From: Halisarca cf. caerulea
Taxonomy: Eukaryota > Porifera > Demospongiae > Chondrillida > Halisarcidae
DNA: 64,000 nucleotides
Direction: 5' to 3'
Assembly (NCBI GenBank): GCA_963170055.1
Contig: CAUJGJ010000030.1
Location: 282,001-346,000 of the forward strand
Shown in pieces: positions 22,801-31,300 of the stretch (position 1 is its first letter; each line of letters starts with the position of its first letter). The position numbers and the translations under genes are program-made. The notes under the pieces were generated by a model. That model saw nothing but the letters and a program-made list of their open reading frames with translations. It was not told where the DNA came from and searched no databases.

Positions 22801-25800
22801 TGTAAATGGTTTAAAGGAATTAATACTAGACAGAGTGAGGAAAGATACATAACTGGAAAAGAACTACATCTTAAAATTAGCATTGGCATTACAGTATCAA
22901 GGAATGTGCAGTAGCTACCTACGTATATGTTACTGGACAACATTACTCAGTGACAGTAATAGCCATCAAACCAAGTCTTCAAGCAGGTAAAACAGATCAT
23001 GCTATTGCATGAGATAAATCCTAATACTATTATTATGCATGGTTCTGCAATGATCAGAGCCAGCAAAAGGAAAACAATTTCCCCATGCAGTATAGTTACT
23101 CTGCGAAGGCATTTACACTGTGCCGTAGGAAAACATCTCTTATTAGCACTGATATTCAAGTACATGTAGAAGAACCTTGCAATATGTGGTGGGTATGGGG
23201 TTATTTTGTGTACTAAAATTTAAGGACAGCACAATGCATGTGTATAATTCCACAAGTATTATTGTAAGTAGTGAATCTCTGACAATAAATAAGCACTAGG
23301 CTAATTGGATTTCCCAAAACCACAGGAAGAGTGCCACATCAGCAAATAATATCAGAGTATAACCAAGATGTGAGCTTGAAAATCAAGAAGAACCAATCTT
23401 TTAGGCTGAATGTCCTCTTTACGCATTTCTTTCCTTCGCTGCGCAGCCATCTTAGAATATGCAACGCAGGAACACACATAATGTGTAACCTGATCCATTG
23501 TCTGTCATCAGTGGAGGTGACAAATAATGTGATAAGTGTGAAAAGTAAATTACTGTTTGTTTGCAATCAAAATTACAGCTGAGGAAAAGGGAAAGTGCTG
23601 AATGCACTTCTTCGAAGTACATTCAGCATTGAGGCAGCAGCACCAGTATTTACATATACTTCTGATTACTCAATGATATAAAAGAACCCCCTTCAGGAAA
23701 TCCTGGATCCACCTCTGTCTTTGGACGGCCATTTTGGTCATTGCACAAGCCATTACCAAATTTTTTGCAGGCTTAAAATTTTTACAAAAGGCTTCCAATC
23801 TGCGAAATTAGCGAAAGTTTCATCCCACGAAAATTTGAATGCATGCATATGGTAGTACCAAGAATGGCTCACAAACTACAAGGAATGACACCAAGTGTCA
23901 GCCTGTTCATGGCTAATATTGCTTCATTGCAAGTTCATCCAACTACGTATGCACATTTTCTTGAAAAAGTGTACATACATAACAACCTACATAGTTATGA
24001 GTAAGTATCTCATTTGAAATCTGGCAAACGACAAGTATTGTGTGCAAAATCTTTAAAAATGCATCACACCCATGTATGTACTTCTCACGAAGATTTTTCA
24101 TGACGAGAGTTTTGAGTTGTTTACACACCATTTGCAATGGCTGAGGAAATTGTGAAGTTGAGTTTCAAATACTTGGAAAGCTGATGAATTCGGCCATTAC
24201 GTATGGCTATAATATTGGGGCTTGCTCAGGCTCACCCCACAATGACATTATGTTGTATGTTGACAAAGCCTTTATTAGTTACCGTATAGCTGGAAAGGTT
24301 GGCAGGAAGAAAATTTGGCAAATTGTGCCCGAATTAAACATTGGTGGGTTTTACTTTGGCAATTGCCTCCAGGGACACTATAATTTTATTCATAATCTAT
24401 GAATAATAAAATGGCTGCAGTAGCACGGATGCACTGTGGCCTTGGAGAAATTCGAACATCGAGAAGAGCGTGCACTGCCCGTACGCTATTGTCGTCATTA
24501 CTGTCAACAACAGAGTATTGGGGCACTCCCCTGCCTAATATTAGCAGGTTACTCTTTGTTTCTTCATGATAAATATTTTATGGTTACTGTACGTAGCTAT
24601 AGAGTAAAAGATTTGGTTTCATCAGCAAAATATTTGGCGGATTATACTTTGGCGGTGGACACAGAAATCGCATATCCGCGAAAGTAATTCCCCGCCAACC
24701 TTTCCGGCTATGCGGTATGGGTTTTGATGTTTTTCTGGTTGCACAGGAGCACATTCAACAATGAGTCCTGTGGTGACCATAGTCCTTTCCAGTTGTAGGT
24801 CTATTGTTTAACATGTCTACAATGATACCCAACAACTACCTTCTCAAAAATAAACAATAGTGCAGCATTTCACTCATCACAGGCTTCTTCAGACACACGC
24901 AATACAAAAATCAAACATCATTGACTATAGCTAGTAGTTACCCATTGGCCTACAAGAGACCAATGAGATAACTGATTGATGTATATTTACATGTCTTTGA
25001 TCTGGAAGTGCTACACTGGGCTGAGGGGGTACCCCTCATTCAGTTTGTAACTCCTGTTTCTCCTGATGCGAATGCTTCCCTGATTCTCCTCTCCCTGGTT
25101 CTCTTTTCCTTCTCTACGGCAGTGGTATTGATGAGTTGATGTAATGGTTGAAGGTCTCTGAATATACTGCATTGGCATTCTTCATGTCCCTCTTGTCCAC
25201 CACTTGCCTGTGTTCCCTGATCCTCATCTTCAATGGTCTTTCTGTCTCTCCAATGTACACTTCACTGCATTCCTTGCACAGTATTCTATATACAACCCCT
25301 TGTCTTTGGTCTTCTGTGGATCCTTCACCCTCGTCAAAATGCTCCTGAAAGTGTTCAGCTGGTGGAAAGCTGGGAGTAGTCCATACTTCCTACAATGTCA
25401 TATCTTGCTAATTTTCTCTGATGTGCCCTTACGTAAGGTAGGAAGCAAGGTGTGTTCCTCTCTGCTCACATCTTCAGGCACAAAATTACTCCAAATTTGG
25501 TGCTTGGGTGGTTGTTGGATGCAAACTGGATGTGAATGTGATCTGTGTGTGTCTTCTTTCTGTAGACAGTTGTTGTCAGGTGGTTCTCTTCTTCACTAGA
25601 ACATCCAGGAATAGCCACTAACTCCATTGTGAACTATATGCTTTGTCTAAGAGCATTCAGATGGCCTAGGAAGTCCTCTAGCTTCTTCCTCCCCTCTCTC
25701 CAAACAACAAAGGTGTCGTTCACATATCGTAGCCAGGTGGCTGGTTTCACTGCTGATAAGGTGATTGCCAACTCCTCAAAATACTCCATAAAATGTTGGC

Positions 25801-28800
25801 GACCACTGGGGATAGAGGATTTTGATCGCTGCTCATACAGTCTGTTCATACATCTTCCCATTCCAAAATGTAGGTAGTGGTCAGGCACCCTAAATCTAAA
25901 GTTGAATCTACAAGCTTGTTCTCAATAACAGTTGGTATAGGCACTTTGATAAACTATGATACCGCATCAAAACTCACCAGAGTTGTACTTACATCTAAAG
26001 TTAAACTGAATCTCTTTAATCTTGAGTACAAAGTCACCAGAGTCCTTCACATGAGCTTGTCTTTCCCAAAAGAGGAGAGATGATGCAAGTCAGCTCTTTG
26101 GCTAGGCAGTAACGTAACTGATCCTAAGCATGACACAATGGGTCTCAGTGGGATGTCGGGCTTGTGGATCTTTGGTAGTCCATACATTTGTGGAGGACTG
26201 CAGAAGGTTGATCTCAATTTGTCCTATGATTTGTCCTTTAATCCATGGTTCTTCTAGTTTTCTGTTCATTTCCTTCTCGAGTTTGAAGGATGGGTCTCCT
26301 TTTCATTCCTTGCAGCTGCCTCCTAGCAGTTCCTTCATCTTCTTTCGGTAGTCAGTCTTGCCCATCATCACAGTGGCATTACCCTTGTCAGCTGATAGTA
26401 TTGGAAGCAGAGCCACTTTGCACTGTGACATCATACTAATGCAGCAAAGGTGGGTCTGGCAAGTATGGTGCTAAATCCTGTTGCAAATGGGCAGAGTTGA
26501 AGTTGACCACAAAAACAGTTGTCAATTAACACTACATAATAATTAACCACACACACGTACGTAGCTTTTCCAAACGTTGTAGGGCAGCATTTGGCAGCAG
26601 TGCGCTGGTTGTAATATTGTGAATTTCTGAGCTACCTGTGGCAGAAGCGCACTTTACCACAGTTATCTGTAGATTCTGAAAAAAGGACGGTAACTGCTGA
26701 TATTCTTCATGACCTTGTCCTTATTGAGTCCCAAAATCTGACAATTATGGGGATTGCGTTCTTTGATTAGTCTATGTAGTTTCAAGATGTGTGTTTCTTG
26801 TGTTTTCTGTCTGTCTTAGTCTTCAGTGTTCTATAATGGTCATTGTCCTTTTATAGTTGTCATTATTTGTTCTTGTTTTTATTTCATCTCTCATTGTCTT
26901 TGCTAGGTAGGATAGATATTTCCTTCTTCTTTTAGTGTAAAAAATTCTTTCTCTCCCTATCATGCGTTCCATCCTAGATTTGATCCTAAGACCAAGCACA
27001 GAGTCAATTGGCATCTGTAACCTCAGGCTTTAGAGATAAGCTTCTGGTTCACCATTGTGACAATTTATCAGGTTGGTTGTTGGTGATAGCCATTTTCTCT
27101 TCGGGTCTACGTAGATCGTACACGGTATGAACAGCTGCTGGTCCAAAGTAGTTTGAGATAAACACGTGAAGGTTGTTACACATGTTGTTTGTATACTTTT
27201 CCAGTTATAGGACTATTGTTTAACACATCTATAACGATACTTGGCAATTCTTTCCTAAAAATTATCAATAGTGTAACGTTTCACCTATCATGGCCTTCTT
27301 CCGACACATGCAATACAAAAATCAAACATCATTGGCTATTGATAATACGTAGTTACCCATTGGACTATAAGAGACCAAAGGGATAACAGATAGATGTATA
27401 TTTACAATACATGTTTCGATCAGGAAGTCCCACAAGGTGCATGATGGGTGAAACGTTGCACTATTGATGATTTTAGAATTGTTGAGTATCGTTATAGATG
27501 TGTTAAACAATAGTCCTACAACTGGAAAAGTATACAACCAACATGTACGTATAACAACCTTTACGTAAGACCTGTGGTGCTTTCTGCTCTTTCTTCATCT
27601 GTTTTTTGCTTACTCTTTGGGCCCTATCCTCTCTTTAACCAGATAGTCTAGGATCAAGTGGGTGATTGAGGCCATGTTTGTCTTTTAATAATACAAACAC
27701 GAGTCGATTACCTACTCTTGGCTACCGACAATGAGGAGAACAGCAAAGGTCCACTACCCCAGTCTTCTGGCTTGCACACTATGTGATGTACAGTTGTAAG
27801 CCAAGGAAACAACAAGATAGTGAACACGGCATCAATTAGCCACATGCTTGGCTGCTGCCGATGAGGTAAATAACAAAGGCACTTGAACACGGCAGCAATG
27901 TTTTATGCAACACGCAGCTACACTTGACATATTGTTTAATTGGTTCTAAGCTTCCACTGCATTCCAGAACCAAGTCTCTGCTCCATGCACTGCTCCATAC
28001 ATATATGTGCCCACAACTACCCAAGCCCACAGTGGACAGCCATTATTGACAATCGGGAAACAATGGGCTGCTAATCGTCTTGATGCCTCTACCTTAGGTT
28101 CACCCCCACGATGACAATCACCTACCTAGTAATGCAAACCCTAAAATGTACGTAATATGTAGCAAAAAGAACATTAACATACTTTAGCTCTTTGTCACAC
28201 GGCTTGCAAGTTTTGAGGAATAGCTCATCACATACATACTGTATACGCTTTAATTTTGCAGGGTGAAACTTTCATGGATCTTGCCTTTTAGCGATTTTCA
28301 TGTTTTTATATTCTTGGACGGCCATGTTTTGCCATTGCACAAGAGCCCAATCTAAATTTTCATGAGTGTAAAGCTTTGCAGATGGCTAAAAATCCGTGAA
28401 TACCGTGAAAGTTTAGTCATGTGAAAAATTAAAGCGTATATTGTAGTTTTCCTGTAGCCACAATTTTATCAATTGGACTCGACAGGCCTACACCAAAAGA
28501 GTGAAACCACCTAATACTCAATCTAGAGCACAGGAAGAAGAAATGCTGTATGTAATATAAAACTTGAACACAACTTTACAGTTTATCTTCTGTTGAAAAG
28601 TTCGATGACTAAATATGAGAGAACACTTCAAAATAAAGAAAATGGCCATTTAGTCAAATTTTCAGCACAAATCCAAGGATTGCAAAATATTGTGGAGTGC
28701 CAAACTTTTAGAGAATATACGGTAATGTATTATGTAGTCTTTGCTGATCCATTTATGAACTGAACCTGCAATAAACCCTATCTGGATCATTCGCCCACAT

Positions 28801-29782
28801 GACCATTCTCAAGGTGAAAAACAATAATGCAACATAACATAAAAGGTATGTATATACCACTCCTACCACATATATATTGCAGCAAGCAACTTGTTGTAAC
28901 AGGGAATCTCTCACTAGCAGAGTATCACATTTAAACACAATGCACAGAGAAATTAAGAAGAGATTTACAAAGAGGCTGTTAAGATATTACTTCACAGATG
29001 GATTACTTATCACTTCGGACCTACCTTAAGTTGCTTAGTATAGTCATCATTGGCAGACAATGTATGGTCCTGAGGATGTGGATGAGAAAGGACTGGAGGA
29101 ACACTACTACGTGGGAAACCAGGATGTAGGGAGCCATACTCTGTCAGATATTGTACAGGATTCATCTATTAAGATATGCAGCAAAGAATACTTTTAAAAT
29201 TATATTTCAAATGTTATCCATCACTACACACTCACTCTATATAGCATAGCATGGCTACTGTAGACAGGGAGTGTTTGGCTGTAAGGATGTGGTTGAGGGG
29301 GAACTGCAGGGATACCACTGGATGGGGCACCAGCATGTACAGCACCACTTTGACTTGATGGCACAGGGGGGTTTCCCTGCACATTGACAATAGGTATACA
29401 TAATTCAAGAGCAGATCATCATAAAAAGAGTTAGTATGCAATAACTATAGACACTTACAACAAACTTCTCCAACATATCTGCCACCTCCCCATGTCTGTG
29501 CAGCTTGTCAACATCTGCAGCAAGTCTTAAACATTTTATGAACTTCTCGAAAACACCAGGAGTGATGTTGGACTGCAAGTACTCAAGCAAGATTTTATTT
29601 CCATCTCTTGTAGACTTCTCATTTGCCTTTTGGATGCGCTCTCTAACATCAGAAGTAATAACGCCTTTCTGCCAAAGATGTTCAGATAACTTGGCAGCTT
29701 GCAGTTCACGCAGTAAGATGGTGTTGTAATGACGAAGCACCTCCTCCACTATATACTGTTCATTTGAAGCAGCTTCATACAT
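13772..29782 (-). CDS. CARD-NACHT NLR-like receptor gene, nine exons (overview)
   Basis: Exons in transcript order: 29459-29782, 29236-29376, 29025-29165, 21046-22789, 17691-17830, 17515-17616, 16943-17144, 13949-14091 and 13772-13882. Every junction has GT..AG borders and matching phase, giving a continuous reading frame of about 1,010 codons. Domain order is CARD, Pro-rich linker with a short coiled coil, NACHT NTPase, an LRR-like stretch and an unnamed C-terminal module. In animals, NLR-type proteins are cytosolic sensors that oligomerise through NACHT and signal through death-fold domains; that role is inferred here. A further 5' exon may exist upstream of 29782. The 6.2-kb intron between exons 3 and 4 carries a Penelope-like element and MITEs. 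Confidence 0.85.
13949..14091 (-). CDS. C-terminal module exon 2 of the NLR-like gene
   Basis: The acceptor is ACTGTAG and the donor is GTAAGAGG, in phase 1 to 0 (47 codons plus two bases). It contains [19 protein letters not shown]. The EDxxLEC motif is shared with exons 2836-2972 and 56748-56884. The 2.8-kb intron before it (14092-16942) holds no other supported exon. Confidence 0.75.
14092..16942. other. 2.8-kb intron of the NLR-like gene
   Basis: AT-rich intronic sequence. It includes at 15230-15410 a diverged member of the repeat family seen at 28242-28440 (GCCATATTTTGCCATTGCAC in common with small changes). It also holds the interrupted 56-codon frame at 16034-16201, listed separately. 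Confidence 0.5.
16034..16201 (-). pseudogene. Interrupted 56-codon frame, possible exon
   Basis: From an ATG at 16201 the frame reads [20 protein letters not shown], then acidic and Gln-rich sequence. It meets one TAA at 16085-16087 and continues open ([17 protein letters not shown]) to a GTACCT donor-like site at 16033. The charged composition on both sides of the single stop looks coding. I do not recognise it. It could be a decayed first exon or chance. Confidence 0.25.
16943..17144 (-). CDS. C-terminal module exon 1 of the NLR-like gene
   Basis: The acceptor is CCCATCAG and the donor is GTATGTATG, in phase 0 to 1. Residues such as [20 protein letters not shown] and DSDVLILTN align with the GVLDKDAL..WWVWIWNG..MM pattern of the exons at 5734-5971 and 58293-58533, at low identity but with the same position and phases. 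The function of this module is unknown. Confidence 0.75.
17515..17616 (-). CDS. 34-codon exon of the NLR-like gene
   Basis: The acceptor is TTTTGTAG and the donor is GTAAGTAC, in phase 0-0. The product is acidic and helical in appearance ([17 protein letters not shown]). It has no recognised domain and is assigned by phase and splice signals between the LRR-like exon and the C-terminal module. Confidence 0.75.
17691..17830 (-). CDS. LRR-like exon of the NLR-like gene
   Basis: The acceptor is GTCTGTAG and the donor is GTGAGTAC, in phase 1 to 0. It joins the NACHT exon in frame to give a GAC codon. The product contains [20 protein letters not shown], reminiscent of an irregular leucine-rich repeat but without canonical spacing. 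A putative counterpart lies at 58860-59008. Confidence 0.75.
18082..18240. repeat. Direct repeat, copy A (pair at 19283-19434)
   Basis: About 155 bases starting GATGGAATTCTACCTAGGAC and ending in GTACATTG recur at 19283-19434 with scattered substitutions and small deletions. Both lie in the 3.2-kb NLR intron on either side of the foldback at 18357-18946. Confidence 0.75.
18357..18946. mobile_element. Compound repeat: two 157-bp direct repeats plus inverted segments
   Basis: The 157-bp units at 18357-18513 and 18741-18897 are nearly identical. The spacer starts GATAGAAATGTACTAACCAC (18506) and ends AAAGTAGCAGCAAAGGG (18740). Just after the second unit, 18898-18946 is the inverse of those two spacer ends joined directly. 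The spacer is therefore the same segment interrupted by about 190 bases, and that insert has a terminus like the MITE at 7348. It could be a miniature LTR-like element or a rearranged foldback MITE. Confidence 0.6.
19283..19434. repeat. Direct repeat, copy B (pair at 18082-18240)
   Basis: This is the partner of 18082-18240. It is followed directly by a C-rich run (CCCCCCTCCCCCCC). Confidence 0.75.
19582..19740. mobile_element. Tigger-type MITE (~160 bp)
   Basis: The left end is CAGTGGGCCCTGGTTCATCC after TA; the right end is GGATAAACCAGGTGTGACTG. The repeated word GGATAAA occurs four times. The CAGT ends suggest pogo/Tigger derivation. Confidence 0.55.
20245..20800 (-). pseudogene. Unidentified mobile-element-like ORF fragment
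   Basis: The minus frame 20465-20797 reads coding-like ([20 protein letters not shown], then a KLKRKRAL basic patch, then [20 protein letters not shown]). At about 20480 the coding-like signal moves to another frame, [20 protein letters not shown] followed by WIAEKRN, before a stop. I recall similar endings in sponge or cnidarian mobile-element proteins but cannot name the family. It lies in an NLR intron on the same strand. The frame break suggests a dead copy. Confidence 0.35.
21046..22789 (-). CDS. NACHT NTPase exon of the NLR-like gene
   Basis: The exon starts after TTTAG at 22789 and ends before GTGTGTTT at 21046, in phase 0 to 1 (581 codons). The Walker A motif GAPGCGKST lies at about 22477-22451. 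Walker B is [12 protein letters not shown], and the sensor-1-like segment is DIVVTTRP. The downstream winged-helix part includes [20 protein letters not shown] and [20 protein letters not shown], typical of NACHT C-terminal helices. The end carries two degenerate LRR-like repeats ([21 protein letters not shown]). NACHT domains bind ATP/dATP and drive oligomerisation. All key motifs look intact. No Met is needed at the exon start because it is internal. Confidence 0.93.
24280..24717. mobile_element. MITE with 24-bp inverted ends
   Basis: The left end TACCGTATAGCTGGAAAGGT pairs with the right end ACCTTTCCGGCTATGCGGTA, with two mismatches, and the repeat extends into TTGGC/GCCAA. TA lies at both edges. 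The interior is not coding; a GGCGGATTATACTTTGGCGG stretch is internal. Confidence 0.75.
24780..27540 (-). mobile_element. Penelope-like retroelement with flanking repeats
   Basis: The RT remnant at 25030-26450 is flanked by direct repeats at about 24785-25015 and 27190-27415. Both start near TCCAGTT..GG-CTATTGTTTAAC and contain ACAAAAATCAAACATCATTG. A third, inverted partial copy lies at 27449-27537. Penelope-like elements are known for such pseudo-LTRs in direct or inverted arrangement, so the structure supports the coding assignment. Confidence 0.8.
25030..26450 (-). pseudogene. Penelope-like reverse transcriptase / GIY-YIG protein, decayed
   Basis: Reading 5' to 3' on the minus strand: [20 protein letters not shown] (about 26200-26120), then SFDAVS and [20 protein letters not shown] (RT motif A region, about 25985-25880), then [20 protein letters not shown] (about 25745-25690). 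The usual YVDD appears as YVND. Last comes [20 protein letters not shown] followed by [10 protein letters not shown] (about 25300-25195), which fits a GIY-YIG endonuclease. Penelope-like elements combine exactly these two domains. Several stops and frame changes make it a pseudogene. Confidence 0.88.
28242..28440. mobile_element. MITE with perfect 16-bp inverted ends
   Basis: The left end TATACGCTTTAATTTT and the right end AAAATTAAAGCGTATA are exact inverses. The sub-terminal words GAAACTTTCA and TGAAAGTTT are also inverted. The interior GGACGGCCATGTTTTGCC is shared with diverged relatives near 15290 and 23727. Confidence 0.8.
29025..29165 (-). CDS. Pro-rich linker exon 2 of the NLR-like gene
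   Basis: The exon has 47 codons in phase 0-0, from acceptor TTAATAG to donor GTAGGT. The first part resembles the previous exon ([15 protein letters not shown]). The end (NDDYTKQLK) runs in frame into [19 protein letters not shown] at the start of the NACHT exon, forming a plausible short coiled coil. The same length and composition suggest an exon duplication. Confidence 0.75.
29236..29376 (-). CDS. Pro-rich linker exon 1 of the NLR-like gene
   Basis: The exon has 47 codons in phase 0-0 with acceptor TGTGCAG and donor GTGAGTG. The composition is Pro/Ser/Gly rich (for example [19 protein letters not shown]), with no fold expected. It joins the CARD exon to the next Pro-rich exon without a frame change. 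Confidence 0.75.
29459..29782 (-). CDS. CARD exon of the NLR-like gene
   Basis: The exon starts after CTACAG with ATGTATG and ends before GTAAGTG, in phase 0 at both ends (108 codons). From about residue 18 it reads as a six-helix death-fold domain of CARD type: [62 protein letters not shown] and a last helix VADMLEKF. CARDs mediate homotypic signalling contacts. The ATG at the exon start may be the initiator, or the frame may extend upstream because it stays open to about 29854. A DEATH-type domain is the main alternative; the [21 protein letters not shown] pattern favours CARD. Confidence 0.75.
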
Positions 29783-30220
29783 CTGTAGATAAGCATTGAG
29801 ATACATTGACAGTTTCAGATGTATTGGCAGTTCTACAAAATGACTGTGGTACATTCAACATCAACTTGTATAAGCAGTGAAGCTAGAAAATATTTAAAGA
29901 ACAACTGAATCCAAAAACAAGTTGCTCTCAAAATTAATGTAGGAGCATGTATGAAAGTAACTCAACCACTGCTCATTCTTGTATAATATGTTACTGAGTT
30001 TGGGAGCTACAGCCAAACTCTGGTAATGTAAGTACCTGGGTTAATACTACTTCTGGATTGTACGTAAGTACTCATTGCTCTGTCCCTACCTCATGCAATA
30101 CCATTGAAAGCACCTTGGATAGTAAGTACCTTTGATAGTGAGTACCTATTCTGCCTTCCCTTGAGGGTACTTACTATCCAAGTTTTACAGTATTCAAGCT
30201 CAAAGACCTACGTGAAAATG
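29783..30220. other. Upstream region of the NLR-like gene
   Basis: No further exon of the CARD-NACHT gene could be fixed here. The words AAGTACC/TACTTACTATCCAAG are inverted near 30115-30185 (AGTAAGTACC against GGGTACTTACT), a small foldback. Confidence 0.4.
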
Positions 30221-30386
30221 GCCTTGTGACATCATGAGTTTGAGCACCATACTTTTCTCCCGTGACGGCAATGAAGTGACATAGTCTCGCATAGCCCAGA
30301 CCCAATCTTGCTTCCATTTTTCAAATGTGACGTCACTGCCCTGGCAAGAATGGGCCTGGTACTTACATTGCCTATTCAAAAACTCT
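30221..30386 (+). repeat. Inverted repeat arm A (partner 31124-31300)
   Basis: The segment, with ACATCATGAGTTTGAG, CCAGACCCAATCTTG, TTTTTCAAATGTGACGTCAC and GCCTATTCAAAAACTC, matches the inverse of 31124-31300 over about 165 bases. The two arms enclose about 740 bases. The AGTCTCG..AGCCCAGACCC motif recurs in other foldbacks at 34111 and 45655. Confidence 0.75.
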
Positions 30387-30579
30387 TCCACCCACGCTCC
30401 CTAATTAGACTGCATTAACCACCAATTAGCACAATAATCACCTTGTTGCAAATGTGCATGAGCTACGAGACCACGATATCGATATCCCCTGCAGTTGTTG
30501 ATGCAGGCGCTGGATAGCGATTTCTGCAGATGATTTCCACAACATCTGTAGGACTCCTGTTAGATGGCAAAAGGTGACT

Positions 30580-30696
30580 ATGGCTTCTTGGAAATTCGGA
30601 GAAGGTGAAATCCCTTCGCGATTCAATCCAGACTTAAGTTCGAGACCAGATCGCTACATTAGCGAGTATCTTCCTCGACAGCAGCTACGTATACCA
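30580..30696 (+). CDS. Candidate first exon of an unidentified plus-strand gene
   Basis: ATG at 30580 opens 39 codons (MASWKFGEGEIPSRFNPDLS, then SRPDRYISEYLPRQ) ending in CCA before a good donor GTAAGG. The composition is strongly coding-like, but I do not recognise the protein and could not fix a second exon downstream. It lies between inverted repeat arms A and B, divergent from the NLR-like gene. Confidence 0.35.
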
Positions 30697-30821
30697 GTAA
30701 GGTTTTCTGAGCTTACAAGAGCTATAGGCTATAAAAAACCCTGCGAACGCGATTGATTGCTGTTCTGTCGAACTTAAGCTCACCTAAGAATTCTGCAAAT
30801 ATATGCCGAGCTAGAATACTA

Positions 30822-31046
30822 CTATTTTAGTGATGTTATGATGCTGAATACAGCTGATATTATTGGATATATCAGTGTTTTTCCGTACACCATTGGCAAC
30901 GACACGAACTGTCCTTTCCTATACTGAAGGCATGCAACAAGAGCTTCCAACTGTCCAGATCTCAACTGGGAATTACTAGAGTGCCACGCAATTGCAGATA
31001 CAATACAAAACAAGGAAAGAATTGCCAAACTATCTGTCATTTGCAC
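30822..31046 (-). pseudogene. RecQ-like helicase fragment
   Basis: Residues LRSGQLEALVACLQ and VSLPMVYGKTLIYPIISAVF match the start of a RecQ/DEAD-type helicase: the Q-motif-like lead-in followed by motif I. Motif I is normally LPTGYGKS; here T-G is M-V. The frame stops after about 75 codons with no further helicase motifs nearby. It is an isolated 5' fragment, probably carried by or trapped between the flanking inverted repeats. Confidence 0.6.
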
Positions 31047-31123
31047 AGCGCACTAGAGTGTAATGCATACGAAGATGCACACTTGAAAGATATTAAAGTG
31101 TCCAAACATTCCTGGACATTGAC

Positions 31124-31300
31124 GAGTTTTTGAATAGGCAAAATACCAGACCTATTCTTGCTGGGGCAGTGATGTCACATTTGAAAACTGGGGGGAGATT
31201 GGGTCTGGACTACGTACGTGAGACAAGAAGTGACGTAGTTGGTAGCGACTTACATACCATAGACAAAGTATGGCGTTCACCTGATATCATGACGTCTCCA
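31124..31300 (-). repeat. Inverted repeat arm B (partner 30221-30386)
   Basis: This is the inverse-oriented partner of arm A, starting GAGTTTTTGAATAGGC and containing GTGATGTCACATTTGAAAAC and GATTGGGTCTGGAC. Some internal bases differ (ACGTACGTGAGAC against the GTCTCGCATAG region). Confidence 0.75.

Larger units (their letters stand above)
22790..29024. other. 6.2-kb intron of the NLR-like gene
   Basis: This is the intron between Pro-rich exon 2 and the NACHT exon. It holds a MITE (24280-24717), a Penelope-like element (about 24780-27540) and a second MITE (28242-28440). Near 23700-23830 there is another diverged repeat with GGACGGCCATTTTGG and GAAAGTTTC words. The remainder is AT-rich without supported genes. 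Confidence 0.6.
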
